A stretch of 64,000 nucleotides of DNA from Clostridia bacterium (lineage in GTDB: Bacteria > Bacillota > Clostridia > Christensenellales > Borkfalkiaceae), in assembly GCA_017463325.1 (NCBI GenBank), contig JAFTPK010000002.1, positions 62,001 through 126,000 on the forward strand. Direction: 5' to 3'. Position 1 is the stretch's first letter. Each line of letters begins with the position of its first letter. Of the stretch, positions 39,113-46,018 are shown in pieces. The notes beneath the pieces were generated by a model. That model was not told where the DNA came from and ran no database searches. It saw only the letters and a program-made list of their open reading frames with translations. A program made the position numbers and the translations under genes.

Positions 39113-39258
39113 TCCAAGCTGAAAGGCTTGGTATGTAATCGCCGCAGACGTATGTAATCACAGCTTGCTGTGTATGTAATTATCCGCTTCGGCTTGATTA
39201 CATACAAATTTTGATTCCATACCGCTGTCGCGGATTACATACACAACTGTCGTTGTGA
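39113..39258. repeat. Array of small hairpins separated by TATGTAAT spacers
   Basis: TATGTAAT occurs three times directly (39132, 39151, 39173), then twice inverted as ATTACATA (39197, 39234). Between and around the copies lie small hairpins with unrelated stems: CCAAGC/GCTTGG, ACAGC/GCTGT, CCG/CGG (loop CTT), CCGC/GCGG, ACAAC/GTTGT. The direct copies are spaced 19 and 22 nt apart, two of the spacings also seen in the array at 401-478. The direct and inverted halves could pair into one large branched structure. Function is unknown. Confidence 0.75.
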
Positions 39259-39278
39259 TTTTTTATAAGGTAAAATTT

Positions 39279-39314
39279 ATGAAAGAAAACTTGCTGAGGA
39301 CATTATATCAATGA
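39279..39314 (+). CDS. Short upstream frame coupled to the 93-residue membrane gene
   Basis: 11 codons (MKENLLRTLYQ) with AAGG in front. The stop overlaps the next ATG as ATGA. It may be a leader peptide, or the remaining start of a regulator gene cut short by deletion. Too short for more. Confidence 0.3.
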   Translation: MKENLLRTLYQ

Positions 39315-39592
39315 TACAAAACAAAAAATTATTTATTATTACCTTGTTATCGGGTTTATTACTGTGCGTCGCTATTGATGTTCCCCTTATTATAATGCAA
39401 AAAATACCATTCTATTCTTTAACGCAAGGATTATTCTTTATTGGTAACGCCGTTTTTGGTGCAATAATGTATAGTTTGATTTATCGCTCCTTAAAAAAGA
39501 CACCACTAATAAAAAAGATTTACATATTTTCCTTATTTATAGCAATTTTGGTTTTTATTATGGGTTTAATCATGGTAGTGCTTGCTATTTAG
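39311..39592 (+). CDS. Small three-helix membrane protein, unknown, AT-rich
   Basis: 93 residues. Three hydrophobic helices are visible (about 7-27, 38-57 and 70-92), with basic residues in the loop between the second and third (YRSLKKTPLIKKIY), so that loop is probably cytosolic. No family is recognised. Codon use is much more AT-rich than in the core operons, which suggests transfer. Its start overlaps the stop of an 11-codon frame and it has no ribosome site of its own, so translation likely depends on that frame. Confidence 0.55.
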   Translation: MIQNKKLFIITLLSGLLLCVAIDVPLIIMQKIPFYSLTQGLFFIGNAVFGAIMYSLIYRSLKKTPLIKKIYIFSLFIAILVFIMGLIMVVLAI

Positions 39593-39607
39593 GATATTGT
39601 AATAATT

Positions 39608-39639
39608 GGTTCAACTTACGTTTAACTCGCTCCACCAAA
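39608..39639 (+). other. Degenerate tRNA/tmRNA 3'-end-like sequence, possible attachment-site remnant
   Basis: GGTTCAA is followed about 16 nt later by CTCCACCAAA, in the same order as the T-loop and acceptor end of ssrA (39048-39078). No tRNA body fits in front of it. It may be a decayed copy of the ssrA 3' end left by an integration event (inference). Confidence 0.35.
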
Positions 39640-39643
39640 TAAG

Positions 39644-39688
39644 AACGCAGATTTTGATACAATAAAATGTGTCAAATCTGCGTTTTTT
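39644..39688 (+). terminator. Intrinsic terminator
   Basis: Stem AACGCAGATT/AATCTGCGTT with an inner TGACA/TGTCA-like pairing and TTTTTT. Confidence 0.75.
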
Positions 39689-39732
39689 ATTGCTTTTAGG
39701 GGATTTTTGAGCCTTAAAATGCTATTTTGAAA

Positions 39733-39785
39733 GAAAAAAGCCTATTTTCCGAATGTTTGAACGACAACGGGAGATAGGCTTTTTC
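39733..39785. terminator. Hairpin with U-tract between convergent units
   Basis: Stem AAAAAGCCTAT/ATAGGCTTTTT with a long loop holding CCG/CGG. A-run left and T-run right make it usable from both sides. The rest of 39593-39901 holds no gene that I can support apart from a doubtful 36-codon frame. Confidence 0.65.
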
Positions 39786-39840
39786 TATTTGCGTTAAAAT
39801 TATGCTAATCGTTAAAATATAAGCTAAGGGTGAGTTGAAT

Positions 39841-39951
39841 ATGGCAAAAATTCTTTGCTTATATACAGGGCTTGGAATTAACATTCGTATTATGATTTTT
39901 ATTATATTAAAGACTCTTCTTTACGGTATTGTGACGGGGTTTTCCCCATAA
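39841..39951 (+). CDS. Doubtful 36-residue hydrophobic frame
   Basis: ATG 39841 has GGGTGAG 6 nt upstream and opens a 36-codon frame (MAKILCLYTGLGINIRIM then a hydrophobic end). It overlaps the 3' end of the convergent AraC-type gene by 50 nt. It may be the remnant of a lost gene; low support. Confidence 0.2.
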   Translation: MAKILCLYTGLGINIRIMIFIILKTLLYGIVTGFSP

Positions 39952-40705
39952 CGTTCTTGAATAATCTTTCAAAATAGATAGGGCTAGAAAAGCCATGTTT
40001 TTGAGCAATTTCCTTTATGGAAAGTTCTTTATTGGATAGTAATTCTTGCGCGGAGTTTTGAACGGAAATTTTGTTTTTATAAACAATGGGCGAAACCCCT
40101 ATTTGCTTTTTAAATAGATAATAGAATCGCGAGGGACTTAAAAAACAGAGATTGGCAAGATATTCTACCGTAAACTGCCTTTTATAATTTTGATGGATAT
40201 ACGCAATGGCGGGAGAAAGTGTTTTGTTAAAGGGCTTGGTTTCACTTATCTTTATTTTGGAAAATAATTTTCCGCAAATCCCGTAAAATGCGGCAATCGC
40301 AAGAAAGGAATCGGCGTTTTTACTAAATTGATACTGCTCAATATCTTTTAACAGACGATATAAATCATGAAAATGCGTGTTGTCGAGAAGCTGAATAGGA
40401 ATATTGTGGTTGGCTAACATATCGTTTTTAGGATGAAACGAAAAGTGTAAGGAATGAAATACCGTCTTGGGCGTTGCATACCACTGTGATTTATACGTCG
40501 TGTTTTTAGGGATAAACAAAATATCGCCTTGCTTTAACTGAATGGTTGTATCGTTTGCTTGAATGGTACATTTCCCCTCTAACATAAAAACAATGTTGTG
40601 ACAAGGGCGAGGTTGTTTTGAATAATCGTATTCAACGTTCGTTCTTTGCGTGTATTGAACGGATAGTAATAAAGAGAGAATTTCTTGTATTTTTGCGTAA
40701 ATCAT
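39902..40705 (-). CDS. AraC-family transcriptional regulator
   Basis: 267 residues. The N-terminal half is a cupin-like sensor (HNIVFMLEGKCTIQANDTTIQLKQGDILFIPKNTTYKSQW, about 35-74). The C-terminal half holds the two AraC helix-turn-helix motifs: FTVEYLANLCFLSPSRFYYLFKKQIGVSP (about 168-196) and SIKEIAQKHGFSSPIYFERLFKNVMGKTPSQYR (about 219-251). ATG 40705 has AAGG upstream. It is divergent from a four-gene catabolic-looking operon, and the two promoters interlock, so it very probably controls that operon. Codon use is AT-rich compared with the core genes. Confidence 0.92.
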   Translation of the reverse strand: MIYAKIQEILSLLLSVQYTQRTNVEYDYSKQPRPCHNIVFMLEGKCTIQANDTTIQLKQGDILFIPKNTTYKSQWYATPKTVFHSLHFSFHPKNDMLANHNIPIQLLDNTHFHDLYRLLKDIEQYQFSKNADSFLAIAAFYGICGKLFSKIKISETKPFNKTLSPAIAYIHQNYKRQFTVEYLANLCFLSPSRFYYLFKKQIGVSPIVYKNKISVQNSAQELLSNKELSIKEIAQKHGFSSPIYFERLFKNVMGKTPSQYRKEESLI

Positions 40706-40750
40706 AATTGCCTTGCAGTAGAATCAGTTTGTTTTTTAGTAGTATCATAT

Positions 40751-40790
40751 ATTATATTTACTTGAAAAAAATTTGTCAATCGTTTATAAT
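40751..40790. promoter_or_regulatory. Interlocked divergent promoters of the AraC gene and the SDR operon
   Basis: Minus strand: TTGACA (40779-40774), 17-nt spacer, TATAAT (40756-40751). Plus strand: TTGAAA (40762-40767), 17-nt spacer, TATAAT (40785-40790). The -35 box of each lies within the spacer of the other, so two polymerases cannot bind together. Confidence 0.8.
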
Positions 40791-40822
40791 AAGATTAAGA
40801 AAAAACAAGGAGAATTTTATCC

Positions 40823-41578
40823 ATGAACTTTACAGGTAAAACGGCAATTTCTACGGGTGCGGCGTCGGGAATGGGACTATTGTTTGCGCAAAATTTCGCC
40901 GCGCTTGGCGGTAACGTTGTGATGTGCGACGTAAATGAACAAGTCTTAAACGAAAAAGTCGCCGAAATCAATGCAAAAGGACAAGGCAAAGCGATTGGCG
41001 TTATATGCGACGTGCGCGATTACAAACAAGTTTGTAATGCAAGGGATAAAGCAGTAGAAACGTTTGCTTCGATTGACGTAGTGGCAAATTTTGCCGGCGG
41101 ATACGCAAGGCGAATGTTAAATGCCGGACCTGGGGAATTTCCCGATATCCCTATTGAAGTATTCGATTGGGGATTAGACGTGAACTTAAAAGGTCCGTTT
41201 TACTTCGCGCATGCGGTACTCGCTCAAATGCGTAAGCAAAATAGTGGTTTGATTATCAATATCGGTTCAATCACAGGCGCGGAAGGCTCGGGTGACGGTA
41301 TGGATTACCCTACGGCAAAAGCAGGGCTTATGTATGGTTTGACAAAATCTATCGCGCAGTTTGGAGCGAAGTATAATATCCGTTGCGTATGCGTTTCGCC
41401 TGGACCAGTATTGACGCGTGCCGCTATGGCGAATATGAAAACGCTTTTAGGCAGAGCTGCCGAACCGCAAGAAATTATAGATTTATGCTTATTTTTGGCG
41501 AGCGAGAAAGGGCAGTTTATCAACGGCGAAAATATTATGATCGACGGTGGCAGAAACGCTATGGAGAGAATGAAATAA
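40823..41578 (+). CDS. SDR-family oxidoreductase, first gene of the AraC-linked operon
   Basis: 251 residues, classical short-chain dehydrogenase. The nucleotide site is TGAASGMG (about 12-19), with Asp (MCDVNE) at the end of the second strand suggesting NAD(H). NFAGG stands in place of the NNAG motif, and the catalytic Ser and Tyr-Lys are in GSITGAEGSGDGMDYPTAKAG (about 149-169). The substrate is presumably a secondary alcohol or ketone, and the following genes hint at a polyhydroxy carbocycle (inference). AAGGAG precedes ATG 40823. The next gene starts 1 nt after its stop. Confidence 0.88.
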   Translation: MNFTGKTAISTGAASGMGLLFAQNFAALGGNVVMCDVNEQVLNEKVAEINAKGQGKAIGVICDVRDYKQVCNARDKAVETFASIDVVANFAGGYARRMLNAGPGEFPDIPIEVFDWGLDVNLKGPFYFAHAVLAQMRKQNSGLIINIGSITGAEGSGDGMDYPTAKAGLMYGLTKSIAQFGAKYNIRCVCVSPGPVLTRAAMANMKTLLGRAAEPQEIIDLCLFLASEKGQFINGENIMIDGGRNAMERMK

Positions 41579-41579
41579 T

Positions 41580-42368
41580 ATGCGGAAAAGTTTTTTAAAT
41601 GCAAACGCGCCGTTTATTACGGAAATGATACAGACAAAAACGGCAAAACAAGCGGAGCATAAAATCCGAAACGCCATTGCGGACGGTGCGACGGCGATAG
41701 GCTTGCAATTGCAAATGCTGCCCGACGAGGAGCGTACGCAGGAAAAGCTGACGGCGTTGTTTGAGGCGGCAGAGAATAGGCCTGTATATATTACCAACTA
41801 CCGTGAGGATTTCAATAAGGAACGTTCCGACGACGAGTTGATGGAGGGATTGCTTCTTGCGTTACAATGCGGTGCAACGCTCGTGGACGTTATGGGCGAT
41901 ATGTTTAACCCTTCGTTTGAAGAATTGACAACGGATGAAAAAGCGATCAAAAAGCAAATGGAGTTTATCGACGAGGTGCATAAACGTGGCGGTGAAGTTC
42001 TGATGTCTTCGCATATTTATCATCTTTGTTCGACGAAAAAAGTGTTTGAGTTTCGTTCGGCGGAAAAAGTTCTAGAAATAGCTCTTGAACAACAACGCCG
42101 CGGTGCGGATATTGTTAAAATAGTGACAGGGGCAGATACCCAAGAAGAAGAACTTAAAAATCTTGAAATTTGTCATTTGTTAAAGAAAGAATTAAAAGTG
42201 CCGTTTTTATTCCTGTCGGGCGGTAAATACACCTATTTACATAGAACGATAGGTCCTGCACTTGGCGTAAGTATGTGGTTGTGTTTTAGAGAATACGACG
42301 AATCGACGTATGTAGGTCCTCCTCTTTTGTCTAATGTTTTGAAGATCAAGCACGGATTAAAGCTATGA
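41580..42368 (+). CDS. Type I 3-dehydroquinate dehydratase-like protein, divergent active site
   Basis: 262 residues with the (beta/alpha)8 pattern of class I dehydroquinase. The Schiff-base Lys is in GADIVKIVTGAD (about 178-189), the catalytic His in SSHIYH (about 143-148), and ITNYR (about 71-75) matches the conserved TxR strand. However the strand-one ExRxD substrate motif reads GLQLQM, the VDxE strand reads VDVMGD, and the late GQ motif is replaced by YVGPP. The Lys/His pair implies Schiff-base chemistry, but the substrate is probably not plain 3-dehydroquinate. It is flanked by SDR, MBL and quinone-oxidoreductase genes and no other aro gene, which points to catabolism. Confidence 0.72.
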   Translation: MRKSFLNANAPFITEMIQTKTAKQAEHKIRNAIADGATAIGLQLQMLPDEERTQEKLTALFEAAENRPVYITNYREDFNKERSDDELMEGLLLALQCGATLVDVMGDMFNPSFEELTTDEKAIKKQMEFIDEVHKRGGEVLMSSHIYHLCSTKKVFEFRSAEKVLEIALEQQRRGADIVKIVTGADTQEEELKNLEICHLLKKELKVPFLFLSGGKYTYLHRTIGPALGVSMWLCFREYDESTYVGPPLLSNVLKIKHGLKL

Positions 42369-42970
42369 GTTTTGTGAAAGAAGTGGAAGGCGTTTACCGC
42401 TTAAAAGTACCGTTTGAAGATTTATATACTTCGGTGTTTTTAATACTGACAGAGCAAGGCAATGTGCTTGTTGATAGTGCGACGTATGTAAGCGACGTAG
42501 ATAACTATATTACCCCTGCATTAAAGGAAATGGGTTTATCAATAACGGATATACACTATCTTGTTTTAACGCATAAGCACGGCGATCACGTAGGGGGCAA
42601 GAACAGGATTTTAGAACTTGCGCCGAGTATAAAAATCGTGCAAGAAATTCCGCTGATTGCCTTAAAAGGGCTAACCGTGTACGAGATGAAAGGTCATACC
42701 TTGGATTGTATCGGTGTTCTAGATATACAAAGCGGTACGCTTATTTCAGGCGACGGTTTGCAAGGTGCAGGCGTTGGAAAATACCGCTGTTCGTTGAAGA
42801 GTAACGAAGAATATATAAAAACGATAGAAAGAATAAGACAAGACAAAAGGATTGAAAATATTTTATTTTCTCATGCCTACGAGCCGTGGGATAAGGACGG
42901 AGTGTTCGGGCGAGAGGAAGTAGAGCGTTGTTTGCTTGATTGTATAAAATACATAAAAGGAGAGATATAG
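42365..42970 (+). CDS. MBL-fold metallo-hydrolase
   Basis: 201 residues. The metal motif is THKHGDHVGG (HxHxDH, about 74-83). Further ligands are the His in MKGHTLDC (about 113), the Asp in SGDGLQ (about 133) and the late His in FSHAYEPW (about 173). Length and order fit a small glyoxalase-II-like hydrolase acting on a lactone, thioester or ring ketone; the substrate is unknown. It overlaps the dehydroquinase-like gene by 4 nt (ATGA). Confidence 0.87.
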   Translation: MSFVKEVEGVYRLKVPFEDLYTSVFLILTEQGNVLVDSATYVSDVDNYITPALKEMGLSITDIHYLVLTHKHGDHVGGKNRILELAPSIKIVQEIPLIALKGLTVYEMKGHTLDCIGVLDIQSGTLISGDGLQGAGVGKYRCSLKSNEEYIKTIERIRQDKRIENILFSHAYEPWDKDGVFGREEVERCLLDCIKYIKGEI

Positions 42971-42972
42971 AA

Positions 42973-43953
42973 ATGAAAGCGATTGTAATTAATAAACAAG
43001 ACCAAAGTTTGAGTTATACGGACGTACCTAACCCCGTATTAAAGGCAGGGGAAGTGATTATCGAAGTGTACGCGGCGGCACTTAACCGCGCAGACTTATT
43101 GCAAAGAGAAGGGAATTATCCCCCGCCCCCCGGTTGCCCCGAATGGCCTGGGTTGGAAGTGGCAGGTATCGTCAAAGAAGTTGCGCCTGACGTTACCAAA
43201 TGGAAAGTAGGCGATAAGGTATGCGCGCTCCTTGGCGGTGGCGGCTATGCGGAATACGTTTCCGTTCCTGCGGAAATGGTAATGCCTATCCCTAACGGGC
43301 TTTCTTATGCGGAAGCGGCGGCAATCCCCGAAGTGTATATGACGGCATATCTTAATTTATTCTACGTAGGGCAGGCAAAGGCAGGAGAAACGCTGCTTAT
43401 GAATGCAGGTGCAAGCGGACTTGCAAGCGCGGTAATCCCTATGGCGAAAGCGTTTGGACTTAGAGTAATTACGACCGTTTTAGGGCAAGAAAAGGTCAAG
43501 GAAGTGGCTTATCTTAATGCGGACAGGGTTGTTGATACGACGACGGAAGATATTGCCGAAGTTTTAAAGGAAGAAGAAAAGAACGGTACGCCTGTGAACA
43601 TTGCAATTGACTGTTTAGCAGGTGAAAAGCTTGGCGAATGTTTGAAATACGTGGCGCGGGGTTGCAGATGGATACAAATCGCCACGCTTGCAGGGGATAT
43701 TTCTCCCGTGGATTTTAGGAATATTTTCGTAAAGAATATTCGCATTATCGGCAGTACTTTAAGAAGTAAAACGCCCGAAGAAAAGGGAATATTACTCAAT
43801 GAACTCGTAGAAAAAACGTGGTGTAAATTTGAAAGTGGAGAGGTTAAAGTGAAAATTTACAAAACGTTCCCGATTGAGCAAGCGGACGACGCGCAACAGG
43901 TTTTGTATCGCGGGGAAAACGTTGGCAAAGTGGTACTTATTGTAAAGGAATAA
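42973..43953 (+). CDS. NAD(P)H quinone oxidoreductase, PIG3-type zinc-less MDR
   Basis: 326 residues. Visible are the N-terminal MKAIVINKQDQSLSYTDVPNP, the LNRADLLQREGNYPPPPGCPEWPGLEVAG block (about 36-64) diagnostic of the PIG3/QOR group, the GGGGYAEYV segment, and a cofactor site NAGASGLASA (about 141-150). No zinc ligands are present. Such enzymes reduce quinones or conjugated enones. ATG 42973 is chosen because AGGAG lies 9 nt upstream; the longer frame runs into the MBL gene. It is the last gene of the operon, and I see no clear terminator after it. Confidence 0.9.
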   Translation: MKAIVINKQDQSLSYTDVPNPVLKAGEVIIEVYAAALNRADLLQREGNYPPPPGCPEWPGLEVAGIVKEVAPDVTKWKVGDKVCALLGGGGYAEYVSVPAEMVMPIPNGLSYAEAAAIPEVYMTAYLNLFYVGQAKAGETLLMNAGASGLASAVIPMAKAFGLRVITTVLGQEKVKEVAYLNADRVVDTTTEDIAEVLKEEEKNGTPVNIAIDCLAGEKLGECLKYVARGCRWIQIATLAGDISPVDFRNIFVKNIRIIGSTLRSKTPEEKGILLNELVEKTWCKFESGEVKVKIYKTFPIEQADDAQQVLYRGENVGKVVLIVKE

Positions 43954-44005
43954 AAAGGGATAGTACGCAAATTTTCTTTAATGCTTATTTTTTGTGCGCA
44001 AAGGA

Positions 44006-44056
44006 TTGACAAAGATCTTTTTAATTGATATAATAATAACGATTTTGCGAAAAATC
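44006..44056 (+). promoter_or_regulatory. Consensus promoter with a palindrome at +1, before the second SDR gene
   Basis: TTGACA (44006-44011), 17-nt spacer, TATAAT (44029-44034). A 6-bp inverted repeat GATTTT/AAAATC around GCGA (44041-44056) begins at the expected start site and may be an operator. Confidence 0.75.
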
Positions 44057-44082
44057 AAACAAACAATAAGGAGAAAATTTAG

Positions 44083-44916
44083 ATGGCAAACGTATGTGTA
44101 ATCACCGGCGGCGGCAGCGGCATGGGATTAGAGGCAGCGAAATGTATGCCCAAGGATAAAATTATCGTCCTCTCGGGTAGAACTATGAAAAAATTAGAGG
44201 GCGCGGTGGAGGAATTAAAGGCGCTTGGCTTTGAGGCTTATGCCAAAACTTGCGACACCTCCGACCGTGAAAGCGTTAAAGAGCTTGTAAGCTTTGCGGT
44301 TTCTCTCGGCGAAGTGAAAAACGTCATCAATTCGGCGGGCGTTTCTCCCGCAATGAAAGGTACCCCCGAGGGAATTTTGCGTATCAACGCGCTTGGCACC
44401 GTGTATATCAATCAGGAATTTTCCAAGGTCATGAACGCGGGCAGCGTGATCGTGGACGTGTCCTCCAACTCCGCTTACGTGCTCCCGTCCTTTATTATTC
44501 CTAAAAAAGCGTACGCCTTTGCGGAAACAGACGAGGAAAAATTCCTCAAAAAGCTTTTAAAGCGTGCGGGGCTTGCGAAAGGAGAATATCAGCAGAAAGG
44601 CTTTGCCTATTCCCTGTCCAAAAACTTCGTGGTGTGGTATGCGAAAAAGTGTGCGTTTGAGTACGGCCTGAAAGGGATCCGCGTGGTGTCCCTCAGCCCC
44701 GGCCTGATTGCTACCGATATGGGGAATTTGGAAAAGGAAGAGGGCGGTATGCTCATTCCCTTTGCGGCAGAGGAAAGAATGGGGAAACCCGAAGAGCTTG
44801 GCTATGCTTTGGCAACGGTGGCTGACGAAAGAAACGGCTATCTTGCGGGCGTTGACGTCCTTTGCGACGGCGGCAGCACCAACGGTATGAAAGAATTTAA
44901 GAAAAAGAAAAAATAA
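44083..44916 (+). CDS. SDR-family oxidoreductase (hydroxysteroid-dehydrogenase-like length)
   Basis: 277 residues. The cofactor site is TGGGSGMG (about 8-15). NSAGVSPAMKG (about 86-96) stands at the NNAG position, the catalytic Ser is in VDVSSNSAY, and Tyr-Lys is in FAYSLSKNFV (about 176-185), preceded by a 40-residue insertion (YAFAETDEEKFLKKLLKRAGLAKGEYQQKG). This enlarged pocket region occurs in some hydroxysteroid and alcohol dehydrogenases, but the substrate cannot be told. The tail is Lys-rich. It is a single-gene unit with its own promoter, and its base use is like the core genome, unlike the islet upstream. Confidence 0.85.
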   Translation: MANVCVITGGGSGMGLEAAKCMPKDKIIVLSGRTMKKLEGAVEELKALGFEAYAKTCDTSDRESVKELVSFAVSLGEVKNVINSAGVSPAMKGTPEGILRINALGTVYINQEFSKVMNAGSVIVDVSSNSAYVLPSFIIPKKAYAFAETDEEKFLKKLLKRAGLAKGEYQQKGFAYSLSKNFVVWYAKKCAFEYGLKGIRVVSLSPGLIATDMGNLEKEEGGMLIPFAAEERMGKPEELGYALATVADERNGYLAGVDVLCDGGSTNGMKEFKKKKK

Positions 44917-44932
44917 GGCGAAAGCCGCTTTG

Positions 44933-44957
44933 AAACGCTCCCGTTTGGGGGCGTTTT
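44933..44957 (+). terminator. Probable terminator after the SDR gene
   Basis: Stem AAACGCTCCC/GGGGGCGTTT (one mismatch) with a GTTT loop; the T-tract after it is short and interrupted. Confidence 0.55.
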
Positions 44958-44987
44958 AAATTATTTTTCCTTTTTTTGCGCAAGCTG

Positions 44988-45016
44988 TTGACATTCTTAA
45001 CATTTTATGGTATAAT
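44988..45016 (+). promoter_or_regulatory. Consensus SigA promoter of the fabK operon
   Basis: TTGACA (44988-44993), 17-nt spacer, TATAAT (45011-45016). Confidence 0.9.
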
Positions 45017-45018
45017 AC

Positions 45019-45040
45019 ACTTGTTGAAAAATCAACAAGT
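45019..45040. promoter_or_regulatory. 9-bp inverted repeat at the fabK transcription start, candidate operator
   Basis: Perfect arms ACTTGTTGA and TCAACAAGT separated by AAAA, covering +1. This is the usual place for a repressor such as the MarR-type FabT, but the sequence is not the FabT or FapR site I know. No candidate repressor gene is adjacent. Confidence 0.6.
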
Positions 45041-45066
45041 TATAAATTAAGTGGGAGAAATATACA

Positions 45067-46014
45067 ATGATAAAGAGTAGGATCTGCGAATTGCTCGGGA
45101 TCGAGTATCCCATTTTTCAAGGTGGTATGGCTTGGGTCGCGGACGCCTCTTTGGCGGCGGCGGTGAGTGAAGCCGGCGGCCTTGGTATTCTCGCGGGTAT
45201 GAATATGAACGGCGAGCAGCTCCGCGCGGAAATTAAAAAGCTACGTACGCTGACGGCGAAGCCCTTTGGGGTAAACGTAATGCTCATGAGTCCGTTTGCG
45301 GCAGAGGTGGCGGACGTGATCGTCGAAGAAAAGGTGCCTGTTGTGACGACGGGAGCGGGAAATCCGCTTACATTCATCAAGAAATGGACGGAAGCGGGCG
45401 TAAAGGTAATTCCTGTGGTGGCGTCGGTTTCGCTTGCAAAAATGGTGGCTAAGCGCGGTGCGACGGCCGTTGTTGCCGAGGGTGGCGAATCGGGTGGACA
45501 TATCGGCGAGGCGCATACCTTGCCGCTCGTACCGCAGGTGGTTGACGCGGTGGATATTCCCGTCATTGCGGCGGGCGGTATTGCGGACGGTAGGGGCATG
45601 GCGGCGGCGTTTATGCTCGGCGCGGAGGGGGTGCAAATGGGTACCCGTTTCCTCGTGGCGAAAGAATGTACCGTTCACCAAACGTATAAAGACAAGGTGC
45701 TTGCGGCGGGCGACGGCGCAACGGTAGTCAACGGCAGGCGGATCGGGCATCCCGCGCGGGCGTTGAAAAATCCGTTTACCCGCTCGTTTGCGGCGCGGGA
45801 GGCAGACCCGACGGCGACGGACGAGGAGCTGACGGCGTTCGGTACGGGCGCTCTTCGCAAAGCCGTCAAGGAGGGGGACTGGGAAAACGGTTCCTTCCTT
45901 TGCGGGCAGGTAGCAGGGCTTGTGAAAAAGGAGCAGACTTGTAAAGAAATCATAGAAGAGATTGCTGCGGAAACGGAAACGGTCTTAAAAAACGCGACGT
46001 TGCGATTGAGGTGA
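45067..46014 (+). CDS. fabK: Enoyl-[acyl-carrier-protein] reductase FabK
   Basis: 315 residues, FMN-dependent enoyl-ACP reductase of the FabK type, the last step in each round of fatty-acid elongation. Visible are YPIFQGGMAWVADASLAAAVSEAGGLGILA (about 14-43), VVAEGGESGGHIGEAHTLPLVPQVVDAV (about 138-165), AAGGIADGRGMAAAFMLGAEGVQMGTRFL (about 171-199), all typical of the family. It is first in an operon with fabZ and a degV paralogue. FabZ starts 4 nt after its stop. Confidence 0.95.
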   Translation: MIKSRICELLGIEYPIFQGGMAWVADASLAAAVSEAGGLGILAGMNMNGEQLRAEIKKLRTLTAKPFGVNVMLMSPFAAEVADVIVEEKVPVVTTGAGNPLTFIKKWTEAGVKVIPVVASVSLAKMVAKRGATAVVAEGGESGGHIGEAHTLPLVPQVVDAVDIPVIAAGGIADGRGMAAAFMLGAEGVQMGTRFLVAKECTVHQTYKDKVLAAGDGATVVNGRRIGHPARALKNPFTRSFAAREADPTATDEELTAFGTGALRKAVKEGDWENGSFLCGQVAGLVKKEQTCKEIIEEIAAETETVLKNATLRLR

Positions 46015-46018
46015 AAGA

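Noticed and set aside
39010..39207. Minus-strand frame containing WWRWWDLNPR
   Set aside because: This is the typical antisense translation of a tRNA or tmRNA 3' end, here ssrA, and not a protein.
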